Origin: CAWDLX01 sp046728155 | GTDB lineage: Bacteria > Actinomycetota > Actinomycetes > Mycobacteriales > Micromonosporaceae | NCBI GenBank assembly: GCA_046728155.1 | Contig: JBKPDY010000105.1 | Coordinates: 1-64,000, forward strand | Reading direction: 5' to 3' | DNA: 64,000 bases | Shown: positions 25,410 to 34,499 of the stretch, one piece after another | How positions within the stretch are numbered: the stretch's first letter is position 1 | Layout: the number at the start of each line of letters is the position of its first letter | Program-made: the position numbers and the translations under genes | The notes under the pieces: generated by a model | What the model was told of the DNA's origin: nothing | What the model saw: only the letters and a program-made list of their open reading frames with translations | The model's database searches: none

Positions 25410-27680
25410 CTAGGGCACGTGGTAGACGGCCATGCGGCCGGTGTCGTAGACCTTCGTGGCGTACCGTGCCAACGACGGCGACTCGGTCGACACGGTACGG
25501 TCGACCACGAGCCAGTGCACGTCGTACGTGTCGCGCAGCTTGGCGAGCAGTTCAGCCGTCGGCGACGCGAACGCGGCATCGTTGAGCGCCAGCCGCTGCG
25601 GATCCCAGAACGGCTTGAACAGGTCGGACGCCAGCCTGGGGGCGAATCCCCACCCCTCGACCAGCACACTGCGTTCGGCGTACGCGCTGAGCCAGAACGA
25701 CCGCGGGTCGCAGATATCGCCGAAGTACTGTAGACAGTGGACATTCGTGGCGACGACATCGGTCGGTTGACTGTGGTCCCGGACGTACCGGGCGGCGTCC
25801 ACTCTGGACGCCGGCAGGGGCACGGGGGTATACGCGCCGCCGTTGGGGTGCCGAAGCTGCTTGACCTCGTCCATGATCAGGCCTGGCGCACCGGCGACCA
25901 GAATCGCCGTCAACAGCACCACGCCGCCCCGACCGCGCAGCCCCGGACGCGCCCTGGCCGTCAGCCACCAGGCGACCGAGCCGATGAACGCGACGACGGC
26001 TAGTACCGAGGCCCAGCGCAACAGCGGTACGAGCGGACTGAACGAATCGCCCGGAGACTGTGGACCGGCGTAGGTCAGCTGGACCCAGACGAGTACGACC
26101 GAGAACGCCGCCGCGAACGCGATGAGGGCGTTTCGGGCGGCCGCCGAGAGCCGGGCCCGTTCGCACACCTCGGCGAACCCCCACGCCGACAGCATGACGC
26201 CGAAGGTGAAGCCCGCCCGGGTGAAGTACTGATTGCCAGAGGATGTCTGGTTGAACACCAGATAGATGGCTGGACCGGCGATAGCACCGCCGAGCAGGAA
26301 CCACTGCTCGGGTTCCAGACGGAGCCGGCGAACCCACGGCAGCGCCACGATGCCGGCGGTCCGGAGTTCCATGTTGAGCAGGAAGGCGACCCAAACGCCG
26401 AGCACCACCAGCGCGTGCGGCCGCCCGGGCGCATGCGTCCAGAATGGACTCAAGCCCTGCAGAGGTCCGTACGCCAGACCGTACGTCTGGAACCGGAAGA
26501 TCACCGCGATGGCGAAGAACTGGGCGGCCGCGCTGATAAGGCCGATCCAGACGACACGCCACGGGACTCGCCGCCGGGCTATCAGCAGCACGGCGAACGT
26601 GAACGCGAGCGCCGCCGCAACGACCGGCAGCGAGCTGGCCTTAGCGCCACTGGAGGCGAACAACAGGATTGCGGCGACCCCGTACGCACCGGGACCCAGC
26701 GGCGGCGGATCGTCCACAAGGGACCCCGCGGCTCGCCGCACGACCTCCGCCACCGGCGCGATCAGCGCGATCAGCAGCGCCCAGCTGTAGATCATCGACA
26801 TGCCATGCCAGATCACGAACGTGACCTGCGTTCCGAAGAGCTGAGGCACCGGGTCGATGAAGTTGAACTCGCCGACCGCGAAGAAGAGTACGGCGGCGAT
26901 GGCGCCGACGTACGGGCGTCGGCTGACCCGCCAGGCGACGACTCCGGTCAGCAGGATGGAGAGTGCGCACAAGGCCGGGATCGCCAGCCGCAGCGCGACC
27001 ACCGGTAGGTCGATGTGCCCGACCATGGCCGTCATCGCCATGTGGACGTATGCGAACCAGTGGTAGTAGAGCGGGTCGCCGGCCACCTGTGGCAGATCGA
27101 CCGGGAACCGGTGGGTCGCCTCGCCGGCGAGGCTGAGCTGATAGGGCAGGTCGAGGTACTGCAGCGTGGCGTCCGACGTCGGCAGGATCGGGTTGCGGTC
27201 GAGGAAGACGATGGCCAGGTACGCGGCGAAGAAGCAGATCACGCCGGCGACGGTCCACGACCATGCCAAGGGGACGGTCTGGAATCCGCGCGGATACCAG
27301 TGCCGCCGAAGCCGTGCGATGGCGATGTACGGCACGAATATCAGCAGCGGCCACAGCCACACCCAACCGCGTTGGTTGGCGACGGAGAACAGTGCCCAAG
27401 CGGCGACCTCCAGCGCCAGCCCGACCGCCGCTCCCATGGCGAGGTCCTCGACGAGGGTGTGCGGGCGGCGGCGCATCGCCCGGTAGACGAGTGTCCCGGG
27501 CGCGACCACCGCCAGCGTGGCGTACCCCGCATAGCGCAGCAGGTCCAGCGGCGACGTGCCGGCGCGCAGCAGGATCGCCCCGCAGAACAGGACAGTGACG
27601 GTGAACGGGGTCCAGCGGACGGGCGTCGCGGCGGTGCGTTGCACGGTGGTTTCCGTGTCGACCAACGCCGACCGGCGCAT
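25410..27680 (-). CDS. Large multi-pass membrane protein, GT-C-like, function unknown
   Basis: A 756-residue protein with an N-terminal helix near residue 28 and at least a dozen further hydrophobic segments to about residue 590. A first outward loop carries 'FLDRNPILPTSDATLQYLDLPY' and 'DPLYYHWFAYVHMAM' near residues 158-215, the pattern of GT-C-type polyprenyl-phosphate glycosyltransferases and DUF2298-like proteins. The C-terminal 150 residues look soluble and extracytoplasmic. A sugar- or mannosyl-transfer role is plausible but unproven. It is inserted, in reverse orientation, between accD and the DUF3145 gene and its 3' end faces accD. Confidence 0.72.
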   Translation of the reverse strand: MRRSALVDTETTVQRTAATPVRWTPFTVTVLFCGAILLRAGTSPLDLLRYAGYATLAVVAPGTLVYRAMRRRPHTLVEDLAMGAAVGLALEVAAWALFSVANQRGWVWLWPLLIFVPYIAIARLRRHWYPRGFQTVPLAWSWTVAGVICFFAAYLAIVFLDRNPILPTSDATLQYLDLPYQLSLAGEATHRFPVDLPQVAGDPLYYHWFAYVHMAMTAMVGHIDLPVVALRLAIPALCALSILLTGVVAWRVSRRPYVGAIAAVLFFAVGEFNFIDPVPQLFGTQVTFVIWHGMSMIYSWALLIALIAPVAEVVRRAAGSLVDDPPPLGPGAYGVAAILLFASSGAKASSLPVVAAALAFTFAVLLIARRRVPWRVVWIGLISAAAQFFAIAVIFRFQTYGLAYGPLQGLSPFWTHAPGRPHALVVLGVWVAFLLNMELRTAGIVALPWVRRLRLEPEQWFLLGGAIAGPAIYLVFNQTSSGNQYFTRAGFTFGVMLSAWGFAEVCERARLSAAARNALIAFAAAFSVVLVWVQLTYAGPQSPGDSFSPLVPLLRWASVLAVVAFIGSVAWWLTARARPGLRGRGGVVLLTAILVAGAPGLIMDEVKQLRHPNGGAYTPVPLPASRVDAARYVRDHSQPTDVVATNVHCLQYFGDICDPRSFWLSAYAERSVLVEGWGFAPRLASDLFKPFWDPQRLALNDAAFASPTAELLAKLRDTYDVHWLVVDRTVSTESPSLARYATKVYDTGRMAVYHVP

Positions 27681-27738
27681 TCGCCCTCCCGTCCCGCTCG
27701 CATCGCTCGCGCCGGGAACCGTATCAGCCGGCGCCGTT

Positions 27739-27773
27739 AGGAGGTCTCGCAGGCCGAGCGAGGCAGACCCCCT
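27739..27773 (-). terminator. Terminator hairpin after the DUF3145 gene
   Basis: Nine-base arms (27739-27747 and 27765-27773) pair fully on the minus-strand RNA with one G-U pair, and mismatch there on the plus strand. The orientation fits the end of the DUF3145 gene at 27822. Confidence 0.55.
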
Positions 27774-27821
27774 GGAGGGCCTCCACGAGCCATGAACACT
27801 GCCGTTCGGTCGGGCGGCTAC

Positions 27822-28313
27822 TCAGCTGACCTGTGTGAGCCATGTCGCCGGGGCTCCGTCGCCGGCGTGCCGGTACGGTTCCAGCTCGGCGTCCCAGGCC
27901 GTACCGAGGAGCCTGTCGAGAGCGTGGGCGATGGCCTCGGTCCCCCGAGCGGTCGTTAGGACGTGGCGTACCTGATCCTCGGTGATCATGAGGTCACCGG
28001 TCACCCCGACCGCAGCCCGGAACAGCCCTCGGCCGGGTACGTGCATGAACCGCTCGCCGTCGAAGCCGGGGCTGGGCTCCTCGGTCACCTCGAACCGGAG
28101 CATCGGCCAGCCGCGGAGCGCGGCGGCGAACTCGGCCGCGGTCCCCGGCCGACCGGTCCACGAGCATTCCGCCCGTCGGGTAGTGGGGTCCACGGGCTGT
28201 GGCGACCAATCCAGCCGCACCGGAGACCCGAGCACACGCGCGATGGCCCACTCGACGTGGGGAGCCACGGCGAGTGGGACCGAGTGCACATATATGACAC
28301 CACGGGTTGGCAC
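27822..28313 (-). CDS. DUF3145 family protein
   Basis: A 163-residue cytosolic protein with GTG start at 28313 and a clear GGAGGT site. 'GVIYVHSVPLAVAPHVEWA', 'LRFEVTEEPSPGFDGERF' and the C-terminal 'LDRLLGTAWDAELEPYRHAG' match the actinobacterial DUF3145 family as I know it. The family is conserved beside fabD-fabH-acpP-fabF across actinobacteria (SCO2391 in Streptomyces coelicolor), which suggests a link to fatty-acid synthesis. No biochemical role is established. Here it is on the opposite strand from the fab operon. Confidence 0.85.
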   Translation of the reverse strand: MPTRGVIYVHSVPLAVAPHVEWAIARVLGSPVRLDWSPQPVDPTTRRAECSWTGRPGTAAEFAAALRGWPMLRFEVTEEPSPGFDGERFMHVPGRGLFRAAVGVTGDLMITEDQVRHVLTTARGTEAIAHALDRLLGTAWDAELEPYRHAGDGAPATWLTQVS

Positions 28314-28636
28314 GGCCTTACCTCCACAGACGAGGGTCGTCTTCCCCTACGACCTCGACTACCGGCGGTCTGACCGCGTACCAGTCAACCCAACAAACTC
28401 CTACGGCCTGAAAAGGATGCGCCGGGATAATCCGGTTGGGTCACATGATGCCCTGATGAACGGCTAATCGCCATGGCACAAGCGGCTTGTTTTCGGGGTC
28501 GGCCCATGCGAGACCGGGACGGCTGGACGGGATCGGCTAAGCTTGGCGGGCCGGGTCCTCCCCCGGCAACACGTTCGTTCGCCCCCGATCGGTGTCGCCT
28601 GTGCGTGGACGCCGACCTCAGCAAGGAGTCATCCGC

Positions 28637-28966
28637 GTGGCAAGCAACACCTCGAAAACCGCGCGTGCGTCCGTGCGCGCCGGCCAGGCCACTGGCGGCG
28701 CGCTCAGCGTTCTCGGCGAGTTCAAGTACATCATCCCGCTCAACGGCGGTAAGCACGCCTATGTGCGCAACCTCACCAACGGCCGGACGGACCATCTCCG
28801 GACCGATTCGGACGACTTCGTCGAGGAGATGCGGGTCCTCACGGCGGCCGGCCACGGCATCAAGCTACGGGCCGAACTGACCGCATTGGCCGCCGCCCAC
28901 CCAGCCCACGGCTGGGACAAGACCGAGAAGCGGCTGGTCGACGCCGGCGTCTTCGAAACCGCCTGA
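28637..28966 (+). CDS. Small conserved actinobacterial protein, function unknown
   Basis: A 109-residue protein starting at GTG 28637 with AAGGAG eight or nine bases upstream. The basic, Ser/Thr/Ala-rich N-terminus is followed by 'GEFKYIIPLNGGKHAYVRNL' and a helical C-terminal half ending 'KRLVDAGVFETA'. There is no signal peptide or membrane helix. I recall similar short proteins in Micromonosporales but no function. The 323-base gap to DUF3145 upstream holds the two divergent promoters; a GATAAT hexamer at about 28424 is the only -10-like word I see for this side. Confidence 0.75.
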   Translation: MASNTSKTARASVRAGQATGGALSVLGEFKYIIPLNGGKHAYVRNLTNGRTDHLRTDSDDFVEEMRVLTAAGHGIKLRAELTALAAAHPAHGWDKTEKRLVDAGVFETA

Positions 28967-29019
28967 TCGGTCGCTCGGGCGCCACGTGGCCCCTTCGGGC
29001 GACTAGCGCGGGAGGTGCA

Positions 29020-29700
29020 GTGAGCGGCATCCAGTCGTGGCTCGGCGACCTGCCACCTCTGTTGATCTACGTCGTGGTCGGCGCGATCGTCTTCACCGAG
29101 AGCATGGGTATCCCCATGCCCGGTGAGATCGTGCTGGTCAGTGCCGCCCTGCTCACGGCGGCCGGCGTGGGCCACCCGGCCGGCGTGGCGATCGGCGCCT
29201 CAGCCGGAGCGATCATCGGCGACTCGATCGGCTACCTGGTGGGTCATCACGGCGGCCGGCCCCTGCTCCGACGCCTCGGCCGGCGCTTCCCCAAGCATCT
29301 CGGGCCGGAACAGGTCGCTCGGGCTGAACAGGTGTTCGCCCGGTGGGGCGTGTGGACCGTCTTCTTCGGCCGGTTCGTGGCCCTCCTGCGGATCCTCGCT
29401 GGCCCGCTCGCGGGCGCGCTGCGTGTGCCGTACCGCAAGTTCCTGCTCGCCAACGCCTCCGGCGGCATCATCTGGGCCACCGGCACCACCCTGGTCGTCT
29501 ACTGGATCGGGGTCGCCGCGCAGCGGTGGCTCGAGCGGTTCTCGTGGGTCGCGCTGCTTGTCGTGGTTCTGTTCGGTATCGCCACCACGCTTGTGCTACG
29601 CCGGCGCGCGGAGAGGCTCCGGGCTGTCCCCGCCGCGGACCCACCAGGCGACGGCGACGACGTTGGTACGGACGCCGCCTTATACAAATTGCGCGAGTAA
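29020..29700 (+). CDS. DedA-family membrane protein
   Basis: A 226-residue inner-membrane protein with GTG start at 29020 and GGGAGG upstream. The DedA/VTT signatures are clear: 'FTESMGIPMPGEIVL' at about residues 27-41, 'GDSIGYLVGHHGGRPLLRRLG' near 68-88 and 'FGRFVALLRILAGPLAG' near 115-131, plus four to five helices. DedA proteins act as lipid scramblases/flippases, including of undecaprenyl phosphate, and support envelope and proton-motive-force homeostasis. It converges on, and overlaps by 21 bases, the histidine kinase gene. Confidence 0.92.
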   Translation: MSGIQSWLGDLPPLLIYVVVGAIVFTESMGIPMPGEIVLVSAALLTAAGVGHPAGVAIGASAGAIIGDSIGYLVGHHGGRPLLRRLGRRFPKHLGPEQVARAEQVFARWGVWTVFFGRFVALLRILAGPLAGALRVPYRKFLLANASGGIIWATGTTLVVYWIGVAAQRWLERFSWVALLVVVLFGIATTLVLRRRAERLRAVPAADPPGDGDDVGTDAALYKLRE

Positions 29701-31155
29701 GTTGTCCGGGCGAACGGGGGGCTCGGGCGCAGCCGGCAGGTCGACCGAGAAGGTGGCGCCACCGCGGTCGTTGTTCGCCGCGACGATCGAGCCGCCGTGC
29801 TGCTGGACGATCCACGCCGCGATCGCGAGTCCCAGGCCGGCCCCGACGCCACTTCGGGCCGGGTCCGCGCGATGGAACCGCTCGAAGATGCGCTCCTGCT
29901 CGCCGCGCGGAATGCCGATCCCGTCGTCGGCGACCGTGAGCTGAACCCGGTCGGCCCGCTGCGTGACGTTGACCCAGACCCGGCCACCGGCAGCGGTGTA
30001 CTTGAACGCGTTGTCCAGCAGGATCCAGAGCAACTGCCGCAGTGAGTCGCCATCGCCGGCGACTGCCGGCGCCGGTGTGGCGGCGAACGAGATCTCCCGC
30101 CCGGTCTTCTGCGCGACCGCCTGCCGGCACACCGACTCGGCGAGGTCGACGATGCTGACCGGGTCCCGGCGAAGCTCCACACCGCCGTCGGCCCGGGCCA
30201 GCGTCAGCAGGTTCTCGATCAGCCGACTCATCCGGACCGCTTCGCCGGCGATGTCGCGCAGTGCGGCGTCGCGGTCATCCTGGCGGGCGCCGGGGTGCGC
30301 GAGCAGGAACTCGGCGTTGTTGCGCACGGTCGTCAGGGGCGTTCGCAGTTCGTGCGACGCGTCGGCGGTGAAGCGCTGTTGGGCGGCGAGCGCCGACTCG
30401 ACCCGGGCGTACGCGCTCTGCAGCCGCTCCATCATCGAGTTGAAGCTGGTGGTGAGGCGTCCGACCGCATCGTGGGTGGCCACTGGCGGCAGGCGGCGGC
30501 CGAGGTCCTGCGACCGGCCCACCTCATCGGCGTGCTCGGCCATCTGCCGCAGCGGCCGCAGGGCTCGACCGGTCGCGACCCAGACGGCGATCGTCGCCGC
30601 GACGAATGTGACCAGCCCTGACACGCTGAAGAGGATGAACAGGCCGGCCCGGTCCTGGCCCACCTTGCGACTCGTCTGGCCGGCGACGACGTAGCCCGAC
30701 AGGCCGAGGTCCGGACGCGACCATGGGCGCACCTGGACCCGTACGGACTCGTCCCGGGCACCCCCGGATACCGGCAACGAGGCGGCGGCCTGCCCGGTCC
30801 GCGCCGCACCGGCCAACACGTCGGCTGGGACCGCGACGGATCGGCCGTCGATCTCGCCGGTCGTGGAGAGCACCGTCCCGTCCGCGCCGAGCACCGTCAC
30901 GAATATGTCCACACTGGAGCGTGGGTCGATCGGCGCCAGCGGCCGCCCGGGGGTGAAGTCGGCCCGCCCGGCGGAGGCCAGGCTCGCCACCGCCGCCTGG
31001 GCCCGCGCCGCCAGCTGCGTGTCCCGGTCGGCGTCCAGGCCCCGGGAAACCAGGGCGAAGAGCGACGATGACAGGCAGCAGATGACCACCGTGACGATGC
31101 CCACGCCAACCAGGGTGATCCGGGTGCGGATCGACATTCCACGCGACGCCGCCAT
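29680..31155 (-). CDS. Sensor histidine kinase
   Basis: A 491-residue membrane kinase. Helix near residues 13-37, an extracytoplasmic sensor of about 130 residues, a second helix at 171-195, a HAMP domain ('RALRPLRQMAEHADEVG'), the H-box with H268 in 'ADASHELRTPLTTV', and the N ('LLDNAFKYTA'), G1 ('VADDGIGIP') and G2 ('GAGLGLAIA') boxes. It autophosphorylates and passes phosphate to the regulator whose stop codon directly abuts its ATG. Downstream of a CDF metal exporter and that regulator, it probably senses a metal or an envelope signal; the ligand is unknown. Confidence 0.93.
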   Translation of the reverse strand: MAASRGMSIRTRITLVGVGIVTVVICCLSSSLFALVSRGLDADRDTQLAARAQAAVASLASAGRADFTPGRPLAPIDPRSSVDIFVTVLGADGTVLSTTGEIDGRSVAVPADVLAGAARTGQAAASLPVSGGARDESVRVQVRPWSRPDLGLSGYVVAGQTSRKVGQDRAGLFILFSVSGLVTFVAATIAVWVATGRALRPLRQMAEHADEVGRSQDLGRRLPPVATHDAVGRLTTSFNSMMERLQSAYARVESALAAQQRFTADASHELRTPLTTVRNNAEFLLAHPGARQDDRDAALRDIAGEAVRMSRLIENLLTLARADGGVELRRDPVSIVDLAESVCRQAVAQKTGREISFAATPAPAVAGDGDSLRQLLWILLDNAFKYTAAGGRVWVNVTQRADRVQLTVADDGIGIPRGEQERIFERFHRADPARSGVGAGLGLAIAAWIVQQHGGSIVAANNDRGGATFSVDLPAAPEPPVRPDNLLAQFV

Positions 31156-31848
31156 CTATGCCGTCCGGAGCACATAGCCCACACCGCGGACCGTGTGCAA
31201 CAGCCGCGGTTCGCCCGCCGACTCCAACTTGGCGCGCAGGTATCCAATGTAGACGTCCACGACGTTGCTGGCGGTCGCCGACGGCAATCCCCATACGGCG
31301 TTCAGGAGCTGGGTACGGCTCAGCACCTGGCGCGGATGGCTGAGGAAATGCCGCAGCAGCTCGAACTCCTGCGCGGTGAGCTCGATCGCCCGGCTACCTC
31401 GCACGACCTCGTGGGCCACCGGGTCGAGCGCGACGTCGGCGAAGCTGAGCGTCTCGCCGGCGGCCGGGGCACGGCCGCGGCGCAGCAAGGCCCGTACCCG
31501 GGCCAGAAGTTCGTCGTAGGCGAACGGTTTGACCAGGTAGTCGTCGGCACCGGCGTCCAGCCCGCGGACCCGGTCCGCCGTCGCGTCCCGAGCCGTGAGC
31601 ATGAGGACGAGCGCGTCGCATCGCAGGGCGCGCAGCCGTTCGCAGACCGCGAGACCGTCCAGTCCGGGCAGCATGATGTCGAGGACCACGAGATCGGGTG
31701 CGTCACGCCGCGCCTGCTCGACGGCGGCGTGCCCGTCCAGGGCCAGGCTCACCCGGAAGCCCTCATACTCCAGCGCCCGGCGTAGGGCGGCCGCGATCGG
31801 CTCATCGTCGTCGACGATAAGGACATGCGGAGCGGCGGCCGCGGTCAG
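31156..31848 (-). CDS. OmpR/PhoB-type response regulator, apparently CTG-initiated
   Basis: A receiver domain (acidic pair in 'IVDDDEP', phospho-Asp D57 in 'LVVLDIMLPG', Lys in 'YLVKPFAYDE') followed by an OmpR winged helix ('ELTAQEFELLRHFLSHP', 'ASNVVDVYIGYLRAKLE', 'LLHTVRGVGYVLRT'). The only in-frame ATG, GTG or TTG before the receiver is a GTG 59 codons upstream, well inside the CDF gene. CTG at 31848 overlaps the CDF stop as CTGA and gives the right N-terminus (TAAAAPHVLIVDDD), so I place the start there. It partners with the kinase just downstream and may regulate the CDF gene. Confidence 0.88.
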   Translation of the reverse strand: MTAAAAPHVLIVDDDEPIAAALRRALEYEGFRVSLALDGHAAVEQARRDAPDLVVLDIMLPGLDGLAVCERLRALRCDALVLMLTARDATADRVRGLDAGADDYLVKPFAYDELLARVRALLRRGRAPAAGETLSFADVALDPVAHEVVRGSRAIELTAQEFELLRHFLSHPRQVLSRTQLLNAVWGLPSATASNVVDVYIGYLRAKLESAGEPRLLHTVRGVGYVLRTA

Positions 31849-32837
31849 CCCGAGCCGATCCGGTGCAGGGTGGGCGGCGCGTGGTCGACCTGCATCGTCG
31901 TATGTGTCAGCCCGTACCGGGTCCGGAGCATCGCCTCGAGGTCGAGCCGGACCTGGTGGCAGTCCAGACCGGGCGCGACGATGACGTGGGCCGAGAGCGC
32001 CGGCGCCCCGGACGTGATCTCCCACACGTGCAGGTCATGCACGCCGACGACGCTGTCGTGTCCGGTCATGTCACGGCCGATGCGGCCAGGGTCGAGGCCG
32101 GCCGGTGCCGCCTCCAGCAGAATCCGCCCGCTGTCGCGAACCAGCGTCACCCCTGCCCGGACCATCAGCACGACCACGATCATCGATGCGATCGTGTCGG
32201 CCTGGTGCAGTCCGGTGGTCAGAATGAGGACCCCGGCGAGTGCCGTGGCGATGAACGCCGCCAGGTCGGTGACGATGTGCTGGTACGCCCCCTCGATGTT
32301 GAGGCTCCGGCGGTCGGCTCGACGGATCAACCAGGCCGCACACAGGTTGACCGCCATGCCGGCGAGCGCCGTGAGGAGTACCGGAAGTCCGCCGACCGGC
32401 TGCGGGTGTATCAGACGCCGGATCGCCTCGTACACGAACAGGCCGGCCAACAGCAGCAGTGTGATCCCGTTCGCCTGCGCCGAAAGGATCTCGGCGCGGC
32501 GTAACCCGTACGTGTACCCGCCACGGGGACGGCCGGCGGCCAGCCTCATCGCCACCAGGGCCAGCCCGATCGCACCCGCGTCGGTAAGCATGTGGGCGGC
32601 GTCCGAGAGCAGCGCCAGGGATCCGACGGCGAACCCGATAGCCACCTCGACCGCCATGAAGGTGGCGATCACGGCGAGCGCTCCGCCGAGCAGCCGGGCG
32701 TCCGAACCCAGCCACGGCCCATGCTCGTGTCCGGGGTGTCCACCGGGCGGCGGGCCGTGGTCGGGTCGGGTCAGGGCGGCGTTGAGGCGGGCACCATCAC
32801 CCGTGCCGTGCCCGTGCTCGCGGTCGTGCTGGTCCAT
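31845..32837 (-). CDS. Cation diffusion facilitator (zinc-type metal exporter)
   Basis: A 330-residue CDF transporter. A His-rich cytosolic N-terminus ('DQHDREHGHG', 'HPGHEHG') precedes six membrane helices. The metal site residues are seen as 'LLSDAAHMLTDAGA' in helix 2 and 'HIVTDLAAF' in helix 5, the HD-HD pattern of zinc exporters. The C-terminal cytosolic domain has 'GVHDLHVWEITSG'. It exports Zn2+ or similar ions by proton antiport. ATG 32837 follows a TACATT hexamer by eight bases, so the message may be nearly leaderless. It heads an operon with a response regulator and sensor kinase. Confidence 0.93.
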   Translation of the reverse strand: MDQHDREHGHGTGDGARLNAALTRPDHGPPPGGHPGHEHGPWLGSDARLLGGALAVIATFMAVEVAIGFAVGSLALLSDAAHMLTDAGAIGLALVAMRLAAGRPRGGYTYGLRRAEILSAQANGITLLLLAGLFVYEAIRRLIHPQPVGGLPVLLTALAGMAVNLCAAWLIRRADRRSLNIEGAYQHIVTDLAAFIATALAGVLILTTGLHQADTIASMIVVVLMVRAGVTLVRDSGRILLEAAPAGLDPGRIGRDMTGHDSVVGVHDLHVWEITSGAPALSAHVIVAPGLDCHQVRLDLEAMLRTRYGLTHTTMQVDHAPPTLHRIGSG

Positions 32838-32888
32838 CGCCGACAAATGTATGCCGGGCCGGCCATGAATGGCGTACCGCGGGGTGGC

Positions 32889-34367
32889 TCAGTGCCAGTC
32901 GATCTCGGGCGAGCGGTGGAAGCCGACTCCAAGTGCGTCCCATCGAGCGGTCTGGGCGCCGAGACGGCGGCGGAAGGCCGGCCAATCGTGCGTGGTCGCC
33001 GGTGACCAGCCCAGTTCCGCGGTCGCTGCAAGTCGGGGAAAGGCCAGGTAATCGATGTTCTGCCGGGTGCGGACGGTTTCTGTCCAGAGTGGACCTTCGA
33101 CGCCAAGGACGGCCCCGCTGGGCAGATCGGGCAGGTACGTCCCCGGATCCCAGTCGTACGAGTCCTCGACGCCGATGTATCCCGCCCAGTCGAGGCCGAG
33201 AGGGCTTTCGGCGTCGTACTTCATGTCCAGATAGGACCTGTTCGCCGGCGACATGATGAGGCGGTTGCCCTGCGCCGCGGCCGCCACCACGTCGCGGGCG
33301 TCGGCGTTCACCCCCCAGTACTGCAGGACCGTCGACGGGGCGAGCTTGGACCCGACCACCTCGTGCCACCCGATCGCGGCCTTCCCGTGCGAGGCGATGA
33401 TCTCCTGCGCGCGGGTGACGACTGTGGAGTAGTCGTCGCGCGTCGTGCTCAGCGCCTCGTCGCCGCCGATGTGCAGGAACGGTCCAGGGGTCAGCGCTGC
33501 GAGTTCGCCGAACACGTCGTCGAGGAACCGGTAGGTAAGCTCGCGTTCGGCGACCAGCGCGCTGAAGCCGACCTCGGTGCCGTTGTAGCGGCGGGGGTTG
33601 ACCCCGTCGGCGGCGAGCTCGGGGTAGGACGCGAGCGCAGCGTTGGTGTGGCCGGGAATATCGATCTCGGGCACGACCGTGATGTGGTGTTCGGCGGCGT
33701 ACGCGACGATCTCCCGGTACTCGTCCTGCGTGTAGTGGCCACCGGGGCCGTCGCCGACCTCCCCCGCTCCGCCGAAGCTGGCCAGCCTCGGCCAGGACTG
33801 TACGGCGATCCGCCAGCCCTGATCGTCGGTGAGGTGCAGATGCAGGTGGTTGAGTTTGTGCAGCGCAGCCAGGTCAACGACGCGCTTCACGGTGGCCAGG
33901 TCGAAGAAATGGCGGACGACGTCGAGCATCATCCCCCGGTACGGGTAGCGCGGGAAGTCGACGATCCGCCCTCCGGGCAGCGCCCAGTCCACATGCGACT
34001 GTCCAATCTCGATGGTTGCCGGCAGCAGCTGGCGCAGCGTCTGCAGACCGCGGAAGAGTCCGGTCGCCGCGGCACCCCGCAGGGTCACGGCGTCAGTGGT
34101 GATATCGAGCTCGTACGCTTCGTCGCCGCGAGCCGGGCCACCGAGCAGTACTGCGACGTCACCCGGTGCGGGCGTTCCTGCGCGTACCGGTACCGGGGCG
34201 TCGACCAGTCGGGCGAGGATCGCTGCGAGTCGAAGCCCGACCGTCGCTACCGGCGCCGAACCCGGCTCGACGATGATGCGCGTCCCCGGCCGGAAGCGGA
34301 AGGCCTCCCCGGGCCTGGCGGTCACCGAAGCGGGCACCGGCAGCAGGTCGTCAAGCGATCCGGTCAC
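32889..34367 (-). CDS. GH20 beta-N-acetylhexosaminidase
   Basis: A 492-residue glycoside hydrolase. An N-terminal GH20b-like alpha/beta domain (to about residue 125) precedes the TIM barrel. The catalytic Asp-Glu pair is in 'FLHIGGDEAL' near residue 300, and 'HLHLTDDQGWRI', 'VPEIDIPGHTNAAL' and 'VLGVEGPLWTE' line the GlcNAc pocket. It removes terminal GlcNAc or GalNAc from chitin fragments or muropeptides. No signal peptide is seen, so it is probably cytosolic. GTG 34367 with AGGAGG seven to eight bases upstream is preferred over ATG 34403, which lies against the promoter palindrome. Confidence 0.93.
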   Translation of the reverse strand: MTGSLDDLLPVPASVTARPGEAFRFRPGTRIIVEPGSAPVATVGLRLAAILARLVDAPVPVRAGTPAPGDVAVLLGGPARGDEAYELDITTDAVTLRGAAATGLFRGLQTLRQLLPATIEIGQSHVDWALPGGRIVDFPRYPYRGMMLDVVRHFFDLATVKRVVDLAALHKLNHLHLHLTDDQGWRIAVQSWPRLASFGGAGEVGDGPGGHYTQDEYREIVAYAAEHHITVVPEIDIPGHTNAALASYPELAADGVNPRRYNGTEVGFSALVAERELTYRFLDDVFGELAALTPGPFLHIGGDEALSTTRDDYSTVVTRAQEIIASHGKAAIGWHEVVGSKLAPSTVLQYWGVNADARDVVAAAAQGNRLIMSPANRSYLDMKYDAESPLGLDWAGYIGVEDSYDWDPGTYLPDLPSGAVLGVEGPLWTETVRTRQNIDYLAFPRLAATAELGWSPATTHDWPAFRRRLGAQTARWDALGVGFHRSPEIDWH

Positions 34368-34405
34368 GCCGCGTCCTCCTAGATCATCCGCCGCCGAGCC
34401 CATTG

Positions 34406-34416
34406 TTTACTGTAAA
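34406..34416. promoter_or_regulatory. 11-bp palindrome in the hexosaminidase/MaoC divergent region
   Basis: TTTAC-T-GTAAA in an A/T-rich island between the divergent genes. It does not match the DasR consensus I know. A repressor site is possible. Confidence 0.35.
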
Positions 34417-34442
34417 GACTCTTAACACAAGCAGCGTGGCTG

Positions 34443-34472
34443 ATGACACGGTAGCGGCCGGAAACCTACACT
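34443..34472 (+). promoter_or_regulatory. Candidate MaoC promoter
   Basis: ATGACA (34443-34448), 18-base spacer, TACACT (34467-34472). The start codon is 28 bases downstream with AAGGAGG between. Confidence 0.45.
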
Positions 34473-34499
34473 GTGGGTGCCAAAAGGAGGGACGGCTCG

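Noticed and set aside
25366..25413. 15-codon ORF reading MLRLVAIDPGYGRRR, like the first strand of a RuvC/YqgF fold
   Set aside because: Too short to judge; five or six residues of similarity are expected by chance.
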